Shown piece after piece: positions 27,037 to 35,372 of a stretch of 64,000 nt of DNA (position 1 is its first letter; every line of letters begins with the position of its first letter). Source of the DNA: Prevotella dentasini JCM 15908 (lineage in GTDB: Bacteria > Bacteroidota > Bacteroidia > Bacteroidales > Bacteroidaceae); assembly GCF_000614065.1 (NCBI RefSeq), contig NZ_BAKG01000006.1, forward strand, positions 78,338 through 142,337, given 5' to 3'. The notes under the pieces were generated by a model. The model saw only the letters and a list, made by a program, of their open reading frames with translations, ran no database searches and was not told where the DNA came from. The position numbers were made by a program, and so were the translations under genes.

Positions 27037-28053
27037 ATGAAAAAGACATTGATTTTAGCTCTTCTCGTCGTTGGCGGTGCAGCTTTCAGCACGGCAAGCG
27101 CACAGGGAAAGAAGAAGGAAAAGAAGAACAGGCAGCAGACGGAAGCCGCCTGCGACACAGCATGTCAGAAGATAGAACTCAAGACCTCGGCAGACTCAGT
27201 CAGCTATGCCGCAGGTATGTCTATGACAGTCGGTCTCGACGCCTATCTTACCAAGCGCGTCGGGCTGACCAAGGAGCAGATGCCCGACTTCCTCCGTGGC
27301 CTGAAGTACGGCATAGAGCACCGTAAGGACTCCGGCTTCGCGGCTTATGCGGCAGGTATGGAAGTGGCTACGCAGGTAGAAAAGAGCATGCTCCCGAACG
27401 TAGAGAGCCAGTTCGAGGGTTCGTCAGAGAAGATTGATGCCGAGATGCTGTACCGTGGATTTCTCGCAGCGTTGGAGAAAGACACTACTTTCTTCAGGCA
27501 GGCAGCGGCGGAAGACTTCTTCCGGACAAGGCAGACGGCCGTGAAGAATGAGAAGATGGCCTTCAACAAGGCGGCAGGCGAAAAGTTTCTTGCCGAGAAT
27601 GCAAAGCGTCCGGGAGTCATCACCCTGCCCGATGGTCTTCAGTACCGCATTATCACGCAGGGAACAGGCCCTACTCCGAATACGACCGACAGGGTTCGCG
27701 TGGTCTATGAAGGCAAGACGCTCGACGGAAAGGTATTTGATGCCACATCCAAGCACGGTACCGAGTTCGATACTTTTGGCGTGGGCGGACTCATAAAGGG
27801 TTGGACCGAGGCTCTGACCATGATGCCGGTAGGCTCGAAGTGGGAGATTTTCATTCCGCAGAACTTGGCTTATGGCGAGCGCGGAGCAGGTCGCGACATC
27901 GACCCCTACTCTGCTTTGATATTCACTTTAGAGCTGAAGGGCATTGAGGAAAAGCCTGCTGAAACCACGGGAATGAAGGAAAAGCCCGTTGTTAAGGCCA
28001 CTCCTGCAAAGCCTGCTGCCAAGGGTGGCAAGCCGGCTGCGAGAAAGAAGTAA
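27037..28053 (+). CDS. FKBP-type peptidyl-prolyl isomerase, periplasmic, with basic tail
   Basis: 338 residues: signal peptide (MKKTLILALLVVGGAAFSTA), a Lys-rich patch, an N-terminal helical domain (DSVSYAAGMSMTVGLDAYL), an FKBP domain (VRVVYEGKTLDGKVFDATS, then LIKGWTEALTMMPVGSKWEI and LAYGERGAGRDIDPYSALIF) and a tail rich in Lys, Ala and Pro (KATPAKPAAKGGKPAARKK). The FKBP active-site loop is intact here. It is third in the cluster, with no terminator before it. The basic tail could bind membranes, polysaccharide or nucleic acid; that is a guess. Confidence 0.92.
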   Translation: MKKTLILALLVVGGAAFSTASAQGKKKEKKNRQQTEAACDTACQKIELKTSADSVSYAAGMSMTVGLDAYLTKRVGLTKEQMPDFLRGLKYGIEHRKDSGFAAYAAGMEVATQVEKSMLPNVESQFEGSSEKIDAEMLYRGFLAALEKDTTFFRQAAAEDFFRTRQTAVKNEKMAFNKAAGEKFLAENAKRPGVITLPDGLQYRIITQGTGPTPNTTDRVRVVYEGKTLDGKVFDATSKHGTEFDTFGVGGLIKGWTEALTMMPVGSKWEIFIPQNLAYGERGAGRDIDPYSALIFTLELKGIEEKPAETTGMKEKPVVKATPAKPAAKGGKPAARKK

Positions 28054-28113
28054 TACGGGATTCGTACGGGGCCTAAGCGATGCTTTTACGCCCACGAAAC
28101 ATTAAAGAACAAC

Positions 28114-28140
28114 AAAATGCGCCTTTTAGGCGCATTTTTT
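28114..28140 (+). terminator. Intrinsic terminator of the FKBP cluster
   Basis: AAAATGCGCC, a short loop, GGCGCATTTT and a T-run: a textbook hairpin and U-tract. Confidence 0.92.
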
Positions 28141-28151
28141 GTATCAACTTG

Positions 28152-28182
28152 TTGATTATATCATATTAATTGACTACTTTTG
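28152..28182 (+). promoter_or_regulatory. Promoter of the Lrp/AsnC gene
   Basis: TACTTTTG at 28175-28182 with TTG about 20 bp upstream. Confidence 0.5.
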
Positions 28183-28244
28183 CTTTCAGATTGAAAAGTA
28201 TTAACATCGTGGCATTAATCTGTTGATGCCAAAATATTAAATAA

Positions 28245-28708
28245 ATGGAAAAGATAGACAGACTTGATAAGAAGATATTAGGAATCCTTTCCCATAACGC
28301 CCGTATCCCGTTCAAGGATGTGGCAGCCGAATGTGGCGTGTCGCGTGCGGCCATTCACCAACGCGTGCAACACCTGATAGAGAATGGAGTCATCACGGCA
28401 GCGGATTCGACGTGAACCCCAAGAGCCTCGGATATACTACCTGTACATACGTAGGACTCAATCTCGAACGCGGATCTATGTATAAGGAGGTGGTCGAAAA
28501 GCTCAACCAGATTCCCGAAGTGGTGGAATGTCATTTCACGACAGGCCATTACACGATGCTGGTGAAGCTCTATGCCAAGGACAATGAGCAGCTTATGGAC
28601 TTGCTCAACGCACAGATACAGATTATTCCCGGCGTTGTCTCGACGGAAACGCTTATATCTCTTGAGCAGAGCATTAAGCGCGAGATTCCCATTGCGACCG
28701 GGCTATAA
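28245..28708 (+). CDS. Lrp/AsnC-family transcriptional regulator (one deletion)
   Basis: About 154 residues. An N-terminal winged HTH (DRLDKKILGILSHNARIPFK, then CGVSRAAIHQRVQHL) is followed by a RAM ligand-binding domain (YVGLNLERGSMYKEVVEKL, HFTTGHYTMLVKLYAKD). The frame breaks at about 28397. Restoring one G (ACGGGC) gives ENGVITGSGFDVNPKSLGY. Lrp/AsnC proteins form octamers that respond to amino acids. The gene stands just before a peptidase operon, so it may control peptide or amino-acid use there, which is inference only. Confidence 0.9.
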
Positions 28709-28827
28709 CGCCAGACAAGTCAGTTGGCCTTGAAATAGGGTAGGGGAAGCCGAAAGGAAAAGCCTCTGTCTGAGTCGAGTCGGACCAGTATGACCAGTCT
28801 GACTCGTCGGATTATGCCAATTATACT

Positions 28828-28893
28828 CGCTCAAACAGCAAAAGAAAATCGCTCAAACAGCAGAAGAAAGTCAGTCAAACAGCAAAAGAAATG
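28828..28893 (+). repeat. Three 22-bp tandem repeats ending in a start codon
   Basis: Units at 28828-28849, 28850-28871 and 28872-28893 share TCAAACAGCARAAGAAA. The third unit ends with the ATG of the following peptidase gene, so the repeat forms its whole translation initiation region. Confidence 0.85.
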
Positions 28894-30744
28894 AACTACG
28901 ATTTGCAGTCGTATCTCGATAAAGTCTATGCGACATACCCCGAGGCGCAGCACCGTCCCGTTATTGGCATCACGACAAACTTCTCGGATTGCGATGCTAC
29001 CATACGCAAATTCTATTATGAACAGGTCGTGGCTGCCGGTGGAACGCCCCTGCTGATTCCGCCTGTTGCCGACAAGGAGGTCGTCATCAACACGCTTTCG
29101 CATCTCGACGGGCTGATATTGTCGGGTGGGGCCGACTTCAACCCGCTCTGGGCAGGCGAGGAGCCATCGACAAAGCTGCATGGCATCAATGCCTCCCGGG
29201 ACCTTCCGGAACTCCTTCTGACCCGTCTGGCGTTCAATCGTCAGATACCGATACTCGGAATATGCCGCGGTATACAGACCATTGTGATGGCTTTGGACGG
29301 GAAAGTGCAGCAGGACATCTATGAAGACTACATAAAGACCGAGCAAACAATAGAGAAGAAGCTCGGGAAAGACGTGGTGATAACCAAGCTGCATGCTGCT
29401 TCCATCAAGCATAGTCAGGATGCCGGCTGGTCGGAACCGACGCATACGGTCTCTCTGGAACGAGGTTCCATTCTGCGGGCCTTATATAGGGAGGATACCA
29501 TCTGCGTCAATTCGTTCCACCATCAGGCCGTCTCTGTTCCCGGGCCACGCTTCCGGGCGACGGCAAAATCCCCCGACGGTGTGATAGAAGCCATAGAAAG
29601 CACGGAGTTCAAGCCTATATTGGGTGTCCAGTGGCACCCGGAATTTCTCGGAGAAGACGGATTGAAGCTCTTTCAGTGGCTTGTCGTACAGGCGAACAAC
29701 TTCTATCAGGCAAAGAAACTCCACCAGCGCGTCCTCACGCTCGATACCCATTGCGACACGCCGATGTTCTTCCCACAGGGCGTGCAGTTCGACCAGCGCG
29801 ACCGGCGCATCCTCTACGACCTCCACAAAATGACCGAGGGGCATCAGGACGCCGTTACGATGGCAGCCTATCTGCCGCAACCCAAGATTGGCGAAACATT
29901 CTCTTCAAAGATAGACGTAGCCGGACTGGAGAAGTATAACCCCGAACTTACTGCCTCGCTCGATAACCTTACGCCTGCGGTCTATGCCGACTTAATCTTC
30001 GACAAGATAGAGCAGATTGTCAAGAAGAACCAACGCTACCTGAGCATAGCACGCACTCCGTCCGACATCTACGAAGACAAGCGTAAGGGAAGGAGAAGTA
30101 TTCTCTTTGCGATAGAGAACGGATTGGCCCTCGAACATAAGTTGGAGAATGTCAAGCACTTCGCGCAGAGAGGCGTAACCTACATAACGCTGTGCCATAA
30201 CGGCGACAACGACATCTGCGACTCAGCCCGCGGATGCAATACGCACGGCGGTGTGAGCAAGTTTGGCGCGGAGGTCATCCGCGAGATGAACCGTAACGGC
30301 ATACTCGTTGACCTTAGCCATGGTGCCGAAAAGAGCTTCTACGATGCGTTGGACATCAGCAGCCAACCCATCGTATGCAGCCATTCAAACAGCCGTGCCC
30401 TCTGCGACTCGCCCAGAAACCTTACCGATGAGCAGCTGCGTGCGTTGGCTGCGAAGGGGGGCGTGGCCCATATAACGCTCTACAAGGGCTTCCTCGTAAA
30501 GTCGGGAGAGGCTACCGTGCTCGACGCTGTGGCACATCTGGAACATGCCATCAGCGTTATGGGCATCGACCATGTGGGTATCGGCACCGATTTCGACGGA
30601 GACGGCACGGTCAGGGGACTGGCTGATGCAAGCGAGATGATTAACTTCACCCTCCATCTCCTGCGCAGGAAGTACAGCGAACGCGATATTGAGAAAATAT
30701 GGGGAGGAAACTGGCTGCGCGTCATGGCACAGGCGCAGCGGTAA
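28891..30744 (+). CDS. Fusion of C26 gamma-glutamyl hydrolase and M19 membrane dipeptidase
   Basis: One uninterrupted 617-residue frame with two enzymes. Residues 1-270 are a class-I glutamine amidotransferase fold of the PuuD/peptidase C26 type. The nucleophile is Cys125 in ILGICRGIQT, and His249 and Glu251 lie in QWHPEFL. Residues 280-617 are a renal-dipeptidase (M19) domain: H287-x-D289 in TLDTHCDTP for the zinc pair, then ILVDLSHGAEKSFYDAL, VCSHSNSRALCDSPRNL and DHVGIGTDFDGDG. There is no signal peptide, so it is probably cytoplasmic. One protein could remove a gamma-glutamyl group and then cleave the remaining dipeptide, as in glutathione or gamma-glutamyl peptide use. That pathway is inferred. 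Confidence 0.88.
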   Translation: MNYDLQSYLDKVYATYPEAQHRPVIGITTNFSDCDATIRKFYYEQVVAAGGTPLLIPPVADKEVVINTLSHLDGLILSGGADFNPLWAGEEPSTKLHGINASRDLPELLLTRLAFNRQIPILGICRGIQTIVMALDGKVQQDIYEDYIKTEQTIEKKLGKDVVITKLHAASIKHSQDAGWSEPTHTVSLERGSILRALYREDTICVNSFHHQAVSVPGPRFRATAKSPDGVIEAIESTEFKPILGVQWHPEFLGEDGLKLFQWLVVQANNFYQAKKLHQRVLTLDTHCDTPMFFPQGVQFDQRDRRILYDLHKMTEGHQDAVTMAAYLPQPKIGETFSSKIDVAGLEKYNPELTASLDNLTPAVYADLIFDKIEQIVKKNQRYLSIARTPSDIYEDKRKGRRSILFAIENGLALEHKLENVKHFAQRGVTYITLCHNGDNDICDSARGCNTHGGVSKFGAEVIREMNRNGILVDLSHGAEKSFYDALDISSQPIVCSHSNSRALCDSPRNLTDEQLRALAAKGGVAHITLYKGFLVKSGEATVLDAVAHLEHAISVMGIDHVGIGTDFDGDGTVRGLADASEMINFTLHLLRRKYSERDIEKIWGGNWLRVMAQAQR

Positions 30745-30780
30745 AAAGCCTCGCCAAGCTCCTCCGAGGGAGGGGAGATT
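30743..30780. repeat. CCTCC/GGAGG hairpin repeat (family 2), copy 1
   Basis: AAAGCCTCGCCAAGCTCCTC then CGAGGGAGGGG. It shares the AAGCCTCCCCAAGCCCCTCC core with copies at 35335, 39902, 62914, 63062 and 63195. Confidence 0.6.
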
Positions 30781-30806
30781 CTCTAAACAAGAATTTTTCA
30801 CCAACA

Positions 30807-31820
30807 ATGAAGACCAGAATAAAACTTTTCCTTGGCTGCCTCGCAGCCGCTGCACTTGCCACTTCAGTTTTCAGCTGTAAGGGTAAGTCCACCTCTACCG
30901 ACAACAATGCAGACACCGTGGCGACCGCCAAGCCTGTCGGCCCTAAGTTCAATCCCGACTCGGCATACGCCTTTACTGCCGCGCAATGCGCTTTCGGGCC
31001 TCGCGTAATGAACTCCGAGGCACACGAGAAGTGCGGACAATGGATAGCCGGAAAGTTCAGGCAGTATGGCTGTACCGTACAGGAGCAGAAGGCAGACCTC
31101 AAGGGCTACGACGGCACGACGCTGAAGTCGACCAACATCATTGCCCAGTTCAATCCCGAGGCACAGCAGCGCGTGCTTGTCTGCGCCCACTGGGACAGCC
31201 GTCCGTGGGCCGATAACGATCCCGATTCTGCCAACCACCGCAAGCCTGTCATGGCTGCCAACGACGGTGCGTCGGGCGTTGCCGTGATGCTGGAGATAGC
31301 CCGTCAGCTACAGGCGGACAGCACCCTGAACATCGGCGTGGATTTTGTGTGCTTCGATGCCGAGGACTGGGGACTGCCACAGTGGGAGACCGGCTATCAG
31401 GATACGGGCGACACGTGGGCTCTCGGTGCCCACTACTATGCCGAAAACTTCCCCACTGCCGTGAAGCCCATGTTCGGAATCCTCCTCGATATGGTTGGCG
31501 GCGAGGGAGCGCAGTTCTACCGCGAAGGCATGTCGAAGCAGTTTGCACCCGACGTTGTCAGCCGTGTCTGGTCGGCAGCACAGGCAGCCGGATTCGGCAG
31601 CTACTTCCCCGAGTCGGATGGCGGTATGGTTACGGACGACCATGTACCCGTCAATCAGAAGGCAGGCATCCCTACCATAGACATCATTCCGTACTATCCC
31701 GACTGTCAGGCCAGCTCGTTCGGCCCCGTATGGCATACCGTCAACGACACGATGGAACACATCGACAAGACCACTTTGCAGGCTGTGGGCCAGACGGTGA
31801 TACAGGTATTGTTCAGCTAA
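30807..31820 (+). CDS. M28-family lipoprotein, aminopeptidase or glutaminyl cyclase-like
   Basis: 337 residues. The ATG at 30807 gives a lipoprotein signal peptide with the lipobox Cys at residue 24 (ALATSVFSCKG). Zinc-site motifs of the M28/glutaminyl-peptide cyclotransferase fold follow: CAHWDSRPWADND, MAANDGASGVAVMLE, CFDAEDWGLPQW and WHTVNDTMEHID. The single-zinc arrangement and the WETGYQDTGDTWALG stretch are closest to bacterial glutaminyl cyclases, which make N-terminal pyroglutamate. It is probably periplasmic or on the cell surface and cotranscribed with the C26-M19 fusion upstream. Aminopeptidase activity is the alternative. Confidence 0.82.
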   Translation: MKTRIKLFLGCLAAAALATSVFSCKGKSTSTDNNADTVATAKPVGPKFNPDSAYAFTAAQCAFGPRVMNSEAHEKCGQWIAGKFRQYGCTVQEQKADLKGYDGTTLKSTNIIAQFNPEAQQRVLVCAHWDSRPWADNDPDSANHRKPVMAANDGASGVAVMLEIARQLQADSTLNIGVDFVCFDAEDWGLPQWETGYQDTGDTWALGAHYYAENFPTAVKPMFGILLDMVGGEGAQFYREGMSKQFAPDVVSRVWSAAQAAGFGSYFPESDGGMVTDDHVPVNQKAGIPTIDIIPYYPDCQASSFGPVWHTVNDTMEHIDKTTLQAVGQTVIQVLFS

Positions 31821-31881
31821 GGCCGTTTTCGCCTGCCGTGCCGGCGTTGTCGCTATAGTGTCCGGGTATTTCCGGCAGGGC

Positions 31882-31915
31882 GTGGCGGACACCGGCAGGG
31901 CATCTGCCCCGGGCG
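31882..31915. repeat. GGGGCATCTGCCCC hairpin repeat, copy 2
   Basis: GCGGACACCGGCAGGGCATC then TGCCCC, related to copies near 23320 and 39795. Confidence 0.45.
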
Positions 31916-31952
31916 AGGGGACGGAAACTGCCGGTACAGAAAGATACAAACG

Positions 31953-31995
31953 AAGCCCCGGTCTTCCCTGAATTTCTTCGGGAAGACCGGGGCTT
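31953..31995. terminator. Bidirectional terminator between convergent genes
   Basis: A perfect 15-bp stem (31953-31967 and 31981-31995, AAGCCCCGGTCTTCC and its complement) between the M28 and HIT genes. Its base resembles that of the terminator at 11190. Confidence 0.85.
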
Positions 31996-32023
31996 GTCGT
32001 TTCTGTCGTACGGCGTGTAGCGG

Positions 32024-32419
32024 TTAAAGGCTCTGAAATGCTGTCAGAATCTTTGCGGCTATTTCCTTCTGTTCGTCGTCGCTTACCTTTACGTGCTTGT
32101 GGAAGTCTACGTCGGCTTCGCTGTTGATGGGGACGAGATGGATATGCGCGTGGTCGACCTCCAGTCCGAGGACTATCTGCGCTACCTTCCTACAGGGGAA
32201 GGCCGTCCTGATGGCCCGTGCCACCTTCTTGGCAAAGACCTGAAACTCTGCCAGTTCGTCGTCTTCCATATCGAAGATATAGTCTACCTCGCGGCGGGGT
32301 ATTACCAGCGTGTGTGCCTTCCCTACGGGGTTGATGTCGAGGAAGGCATAGAACTTGTCGCTTTCTGCGCATTTGTAGCTCGGTATCTCACCGGCTGCAA
32401 TCTTGGAAAATATGGTCAT
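32024..32419 (-). CDS. HIT-family nucleotide-binding protein
   Basis: A 131-residue histidine-triad protein of the Hint/PKCI type. The active-site motif is VDHAHIHLVPI (H-x-H-x-H), with FAFLDINP-like YAFLDINPVGKAHTLVIPR earlier. Such proteins hydrolyse nucleoside phosphoramidates such as aminoacyl-AMP. It lies 17 bp downstream of greA on the same strand, so the two are probably cotranscribed. An FPCRKV sequence stands in the middle where many HIT proteins have other residues; no consequence can be stated. Confidence 0.93.
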   Translation of the reverse strand: MTIFSKIAAGEIPSYKCAESDKFYAFLDINPVGKAHTLVIPRREVDYIFDMEDDELAEFQVFAKKVARAIRTAFPCRKVAQIVLGLEVDHAHIHLVPINSEADVDFHKHVKVSDDEQKEIAAKILTAFQSL

Positions 32420-32436
32420 CTTTTCTCCTCCTTGGC

Positions 32437-32907
32437 TTAGGCATCGATAGCGATGCTGTCAATGCGCAGCCTGATGGTGCCGCGCGGAATGGTTATCTCA
32501 GCTATGTCGCCCACCTTCTTGTTGAGCAGGCCCTGAGCAATAGGGGTCTTTATGGAAATCTTTCCCTGCTTCAGGTTGGCTTCGGTTTCGCTGACGATGG
32601 TGTATTTCATCTTTGCCTGTGTAGCCATATTGGTCATCTCGACCGTGCTGAGAATCTGCACGGCATCGGCACTGAGACGCGAAACATCCACAATCTTTGC
32701 CTGTGCAAGCGTCAGCTTGATGTTATTGATTTTTGCCTCCAGATGGCTCTGTGCCTCCTTGGCGGCATCGTACTCGGAGTTCTCGCTCAAATCGCCCTTG
32801 TCAGCAGCCTCGGCGATGGCAGCCGATGCCTTGGGACGTTCTATGGACTCCAAACGCTTCAGTTCGGCCACGAGGTTGTCGTAGCCTTCTTGGGACATGT
32901 AAGACAT
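32437..32907 (-). CDS. greA: Transcription elongation factor GreA
   Basis: A 156-residue GreA. The N-terminal coiled coil has the typical SYMSQEGYDNLVAELKRLE, GDLSENSEYDAAKEAQSHLE (with the tip acidic pair that activates RNA cleavage) and ARIVDVS-like AKIVDVS. The C-terminal FKBP-like domain ends in IPRGTIRLRIDSIAIDA. It rescues backtracked RNA polymerase. A consensus promoter lies upstream at 33030-33060, and the HIT gene follows. Confidence 0.95.
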   Translation of the reverse strand: MSYMSQEGYDNLVAELKRLESIERPKASAAIAEAADKGDLSENSEYDAAKEAQSHLEAKINNIKLTLAQAKIVDVSRLSADAVQILSTVEMTNMATQAKMKYTIVSETEANLKQGKISIKTPIAQGLLNKKVGDIAEITIPRGTIRLRIDSIAIDA

Positions 32908-33029
32908 AATTAATCTTTACGTTTAAAGTTTATACGTTTTTCAGCGGACATAAAAAACACAGAATCCCGACACAAGCATCATGTCGGAATTCCATATCCT
33001 TTATTTCCTTATCTTTATCTTTTCTGGTG

Positions 33030-33060
33030 CAAAGGTAGCCCTAAAAAACGAGATGGCAAA
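33030..33060 (-). promoter_or_regulatory. Consensus promoter of greA
   Basis: On the minus strand TTTG (33057-33060), exactly 19 bp, then TACCTTTG (33030-33037). The leader is about 120 nt. Confidence 0.75.
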
Positions 33061-33128
33061 GTTTTATGGGGTTAAAAATGCTTTATGATACTGCAATGCC
33101 CGTTTTTAGGGCATAAAATGGCGGTAAA

Positions 33129-33190
33129 ATGAAAGTGCCGCTTTCGCATGGTGAAAGTGCCCGTTTCGCATGGTCGGAACGGCACTTTCG
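33129..33190. repeat. 22-bp-period palindromic module array, copy E (3 modules, cleanest)
   Basis: 16-bp modules begin at 33131, 33153 and 33175, separated by two identical CATGGT spacers. The third is in inverted sense, so the outer modules pair with each other. Confidence 0.82.
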
Positions 33191-33216
33191 TCTGGCCGCT
33201 GCGGCGGTATGGTCTT

Positions 33217-33245
33217 GCCCCTGCCGGATGGTTGCCGGCAGGGGC
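33217..33245 (-). terminator. Hairpin downstream of the TPR-AraC regulator gene
   Basis: Perfect 11-bp stem GCCCCTGCCGG with its complement and a 7-nt loop, 31 bp past the stop on the minus strand. Confidence 0.6.
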
Positions 33246-33275
33246 GGGAAAGGAGGTGCCGGCTGCGTGCGTAGG

Positions 33276-35036
33276 CTATTCTCCCACGGTGCGTCTTTCT
33301 TTGGACAGCTTTTGGAAAACCGACGGCTTAATGCCCGTCTGCCGCGTGAAGACATTGATGAAGTTAGACTGCGACTTGTAGCCTACGCTCTCGGCAATGG
33401 CCTTGATGGTGTAGTTGCCGTAGTGTTCGGTGTCGTTCATTCTTATCATGGCTTTCTTCACGCGGAACTCGTTGAGGAACGTGCGGAAGTTCTTGGAGAA
33501 GACATCGTTGATGATTTGGGAGACGTACCGGGAATTGGAGTTGACGAGTGTGGCGAGGCGGTCGATGGTAAAGTCGCTTTCGCAGTAGACTTCGGTCTGT
33601 TCCATCACCTGTAGGATGGAGTTCAGCAGCTGGGTCTGGTGCTCTTCGGAGAGCTTCAGGGGCATGCGCATGGAGTCGGGCAGGGGAGACGTGGCTCCGG
33701 CCTCGTCTTTAGGCCTTTCCGGTTGTGTCTGTTCCGTAGTTGGAAGCGGTGCGGACGGTATGCCTGCCGGGGCTGACGGCTGCGTCTGTTCGGCCTTCAT
33801 GGTGGCTATCCGGTGCTCCAGTTCCTTGATGCGCAGGGCGTGCAGGTTGTCGGCAGCGAGTTGTTCCTGACTTCGGTCGAACAGGTCGTGGTAGGCATGG
33901 CGCAGCCGGCGGTACTGGATATAGGCTACGGCGACGAGCAGGAGGACGATGGCGATGAAGGCGACAAGCGTAATGAGCCAGCGGCGTTGTTGGGCTATCT
34001 CCTCGGTCTGGGCACGGTTGGTTTGGTTGAGGCTGCTGATGGTCTTCTGATTGTTGTCCATCTCGTAGTAGAAGAGGGTGTTCCGTATGCCGTTGAACTC
34101 GTTCAGGTTGAAGATAGAGTCGCTCAGGCTCAGGTATTGGGCCTTGTATTCCAGCGATAGAGGCTCGTTGATGCCGTGATAGAGCCTTGAGAGGCTGCGG
34201 AGGGTGGATATGAGCAGCGAGGTTTGGCCTGTCTGGATGGCTATTTCCTTGTTCTTGTTCAGGTAGAAGAGGGCAGAGTCGCGTTTGCCAAGGCTTTGGA
34301 ACGCACTGGAAAGGCTGGAGTAGCAGGATGCCAGACAGACGATGGTGAGGCGGTTGGCGGTGCTGTACCGGGCTGCACGGTGGAAGTATTCGATGGCTTC
34401 GCTGTTTTTGTCTTCGTATTTGAGTATGACGCCCTTGTCGAAGAGGAGGTCGAAGTTGTACCGGGGACGCTTTTCCCGGTTCTTGCTTATTTCGTCGTAG
34501 TACTGCCAGTAGGTCTTGATGGGCGTCTTGGGCGTATAGGCACAGATGAGGTTGCTCAGGAGCATGTTGACAAACTCTCTGTCGCCTTGCCGCCGTGCTA
34601 TTTCGAGAGCCTTGGTGTAGAGCGAGCTGCCTTGTTCGTAGTCGTTGAACATGCTGTATATGTTGCCTATGTCCTTGTAGAGCAGTGGTTGGAGGTTCTC
34701 GAGGCCCTGTTCCTGACAGAATCGGAGGGCTTTCATGTAACATTCCATAGCCTTGGAATAGGAGTCGCGCTCGTAGTAGAGCCGTCCGGCCTTGTAGAGG
34801 CTGGAGGCATAGAGCTGCTTGTCGGACGTGTTGCGGCGGTTGAGCAGCTCGAAGCAGAGGAGTGCGCTGTCTGCCTTCTCTGTCTGTATCAGCCGGTCGC
34901 CCTGTCGGAAGAGCTGCATGTCGGTGAGACGGAGTAGGTTCAGCCCCTTCGTTCCCGTCTTTCCGCTGATGGCAGGGGAATGGATGAGTAAGAGTAGCAG
35001 GAGTAGGGGCATGTGGGTTCTGATGTTCTTTGTCAT
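33276..35036 (-). CDS. TPR-membrane-AraC hybrid transcriptional regulator
   Basis: A 586-residue regulator with a Bacteroidota-specific layout. A signal peptide (MPLLLLLLLIHSPAISG) comes first, then periplasmic TPR repeats over about residues 35-330 (for example LYKAGRLYYERDSYSKAMEC and LYKDIGNIYSMFNDYEQGSS). One membrane helix follows (WLITLVAFIAIVLLLVAVAY), then a cytoplasmic Pro-rich linker and a C-terminal AraC-type double HTH (FTIDRLATLVNSNSRYVSQI, then IAESVGYKSQSNFINVF). It can sense outside the inner membrane and bind DNA directly, like one-component relatives of hybrid two-component systems. Its target and signal are unknown. The neighbouring polA is transcribed the same way but has an unrelated function. 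Confidence 0.88.
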   Translation of the reverse strand: MTKNIRTHMPLLLLLLLIHSPAISGKTGTKGLNLLRLTDMQLFRQGDRLIQTEKADSALLCFELLNRRNTSDKQLYASSLYKAGRLYYERDSYSKAMECYMKALRFCQEQGLENLQPLLYKDIGNIYSMFNDYEQGSSLYTKALEIARRQGDREFVNMLLSNLICAYTPKTPIKTYWQYYDEISKNREKRPRYNFDLLFDKGVILKYEDKNSEAIEYFHRAARYSTANRLTIVCLASCYSSLSSAFQSLGKRDSALFYLNKNKEIAIQTGQTSLLISTLRSLSRLYHGINEPLSLEYKAQYLSLSDSIFNLNEFNGIRNTLFYYEMDNNQKTISSLNQTNRAQTEEIAQQRRWLITLVAFIAIVLLLVAVAYIQYRRLRHAYHDLFDRSQEQLAADNLHALRIKELEHRIATMKAEQTQPSAPAGIPSAPLPTTEQTQPERPKDEAGATSPLPDSMRMPLKLSEEHQTQLLNSILQVMEQTEVYCESDFTIDRLATLVNSNSRYVSQIINDVFSKNFRTFLNEFRVKKAMIRMNDTEHYGNYTIKAIAESVGYKSQSNFINVFTRQTGIKPSVFQKLSKERRTVGE

Positions 35037-35371
35037 TGATGTCCTTTTGTTGTGTGTGCTGTCTTCCGGGGCACGTTTTCTGCTACGGGTTCTGCCGTAG
35101 TATCTTCTTTATTTCTTTTTTTCGTGAAGTAGGAGTCCTGTTCTTTGGCTTTTTTATCGGGCTATATCGGCTGATAATCGGTTTGCAATGAGCAGACAGC
35201 CGCCCTCGTCTGTCTGTTTCGGCCGGTGGATGGGAACACGCGCGAAGTGTGTCCCTGCTTTATTGGGTGCTCTTTCCCTTCGGTAGTCTAAGGAAAGATA
35301 TGCCTTTTGCCTTTCCTGCCCTTGTTTCCCATTGAGGCTCCCCTCCGAAGGGAGGGGGTGGGGGAGGCTTC
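35037..35371. other. Intergenic stretch with a family-2 repeat
   Basis: 335 bp between polA and the regulator gene, both on the minus strand. Only the CCTCC/GGAGG repeat at 35335-35372 was recognised. Confidence 0.55.
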
Positions 35372-35372
35372 C
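35335..35372. repeat. CCTCC/GGAGG hairpin repeat (family 2), copy 2
   Basis: GGCTCCCCTCCGAAGGGAGG then GGGTGGGGGAGGCTTCC. It touches the polA stop and could form a terminator for it. Confidence 0.65.

Larger units (their letters stand above)
32908..33275. other. Intergenic stretch with greA promoter, repeat copy E and a hairpin
   Basis: 368 bp between two minus-strand genes. It holds the greA promoter (33030-33060), palindromic array E (33129-33190) and a perfect 11-bp hairpin (33217-33227 and 33235-33245) that probably ends the regulator gene upstream. Confidence 0.7.
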
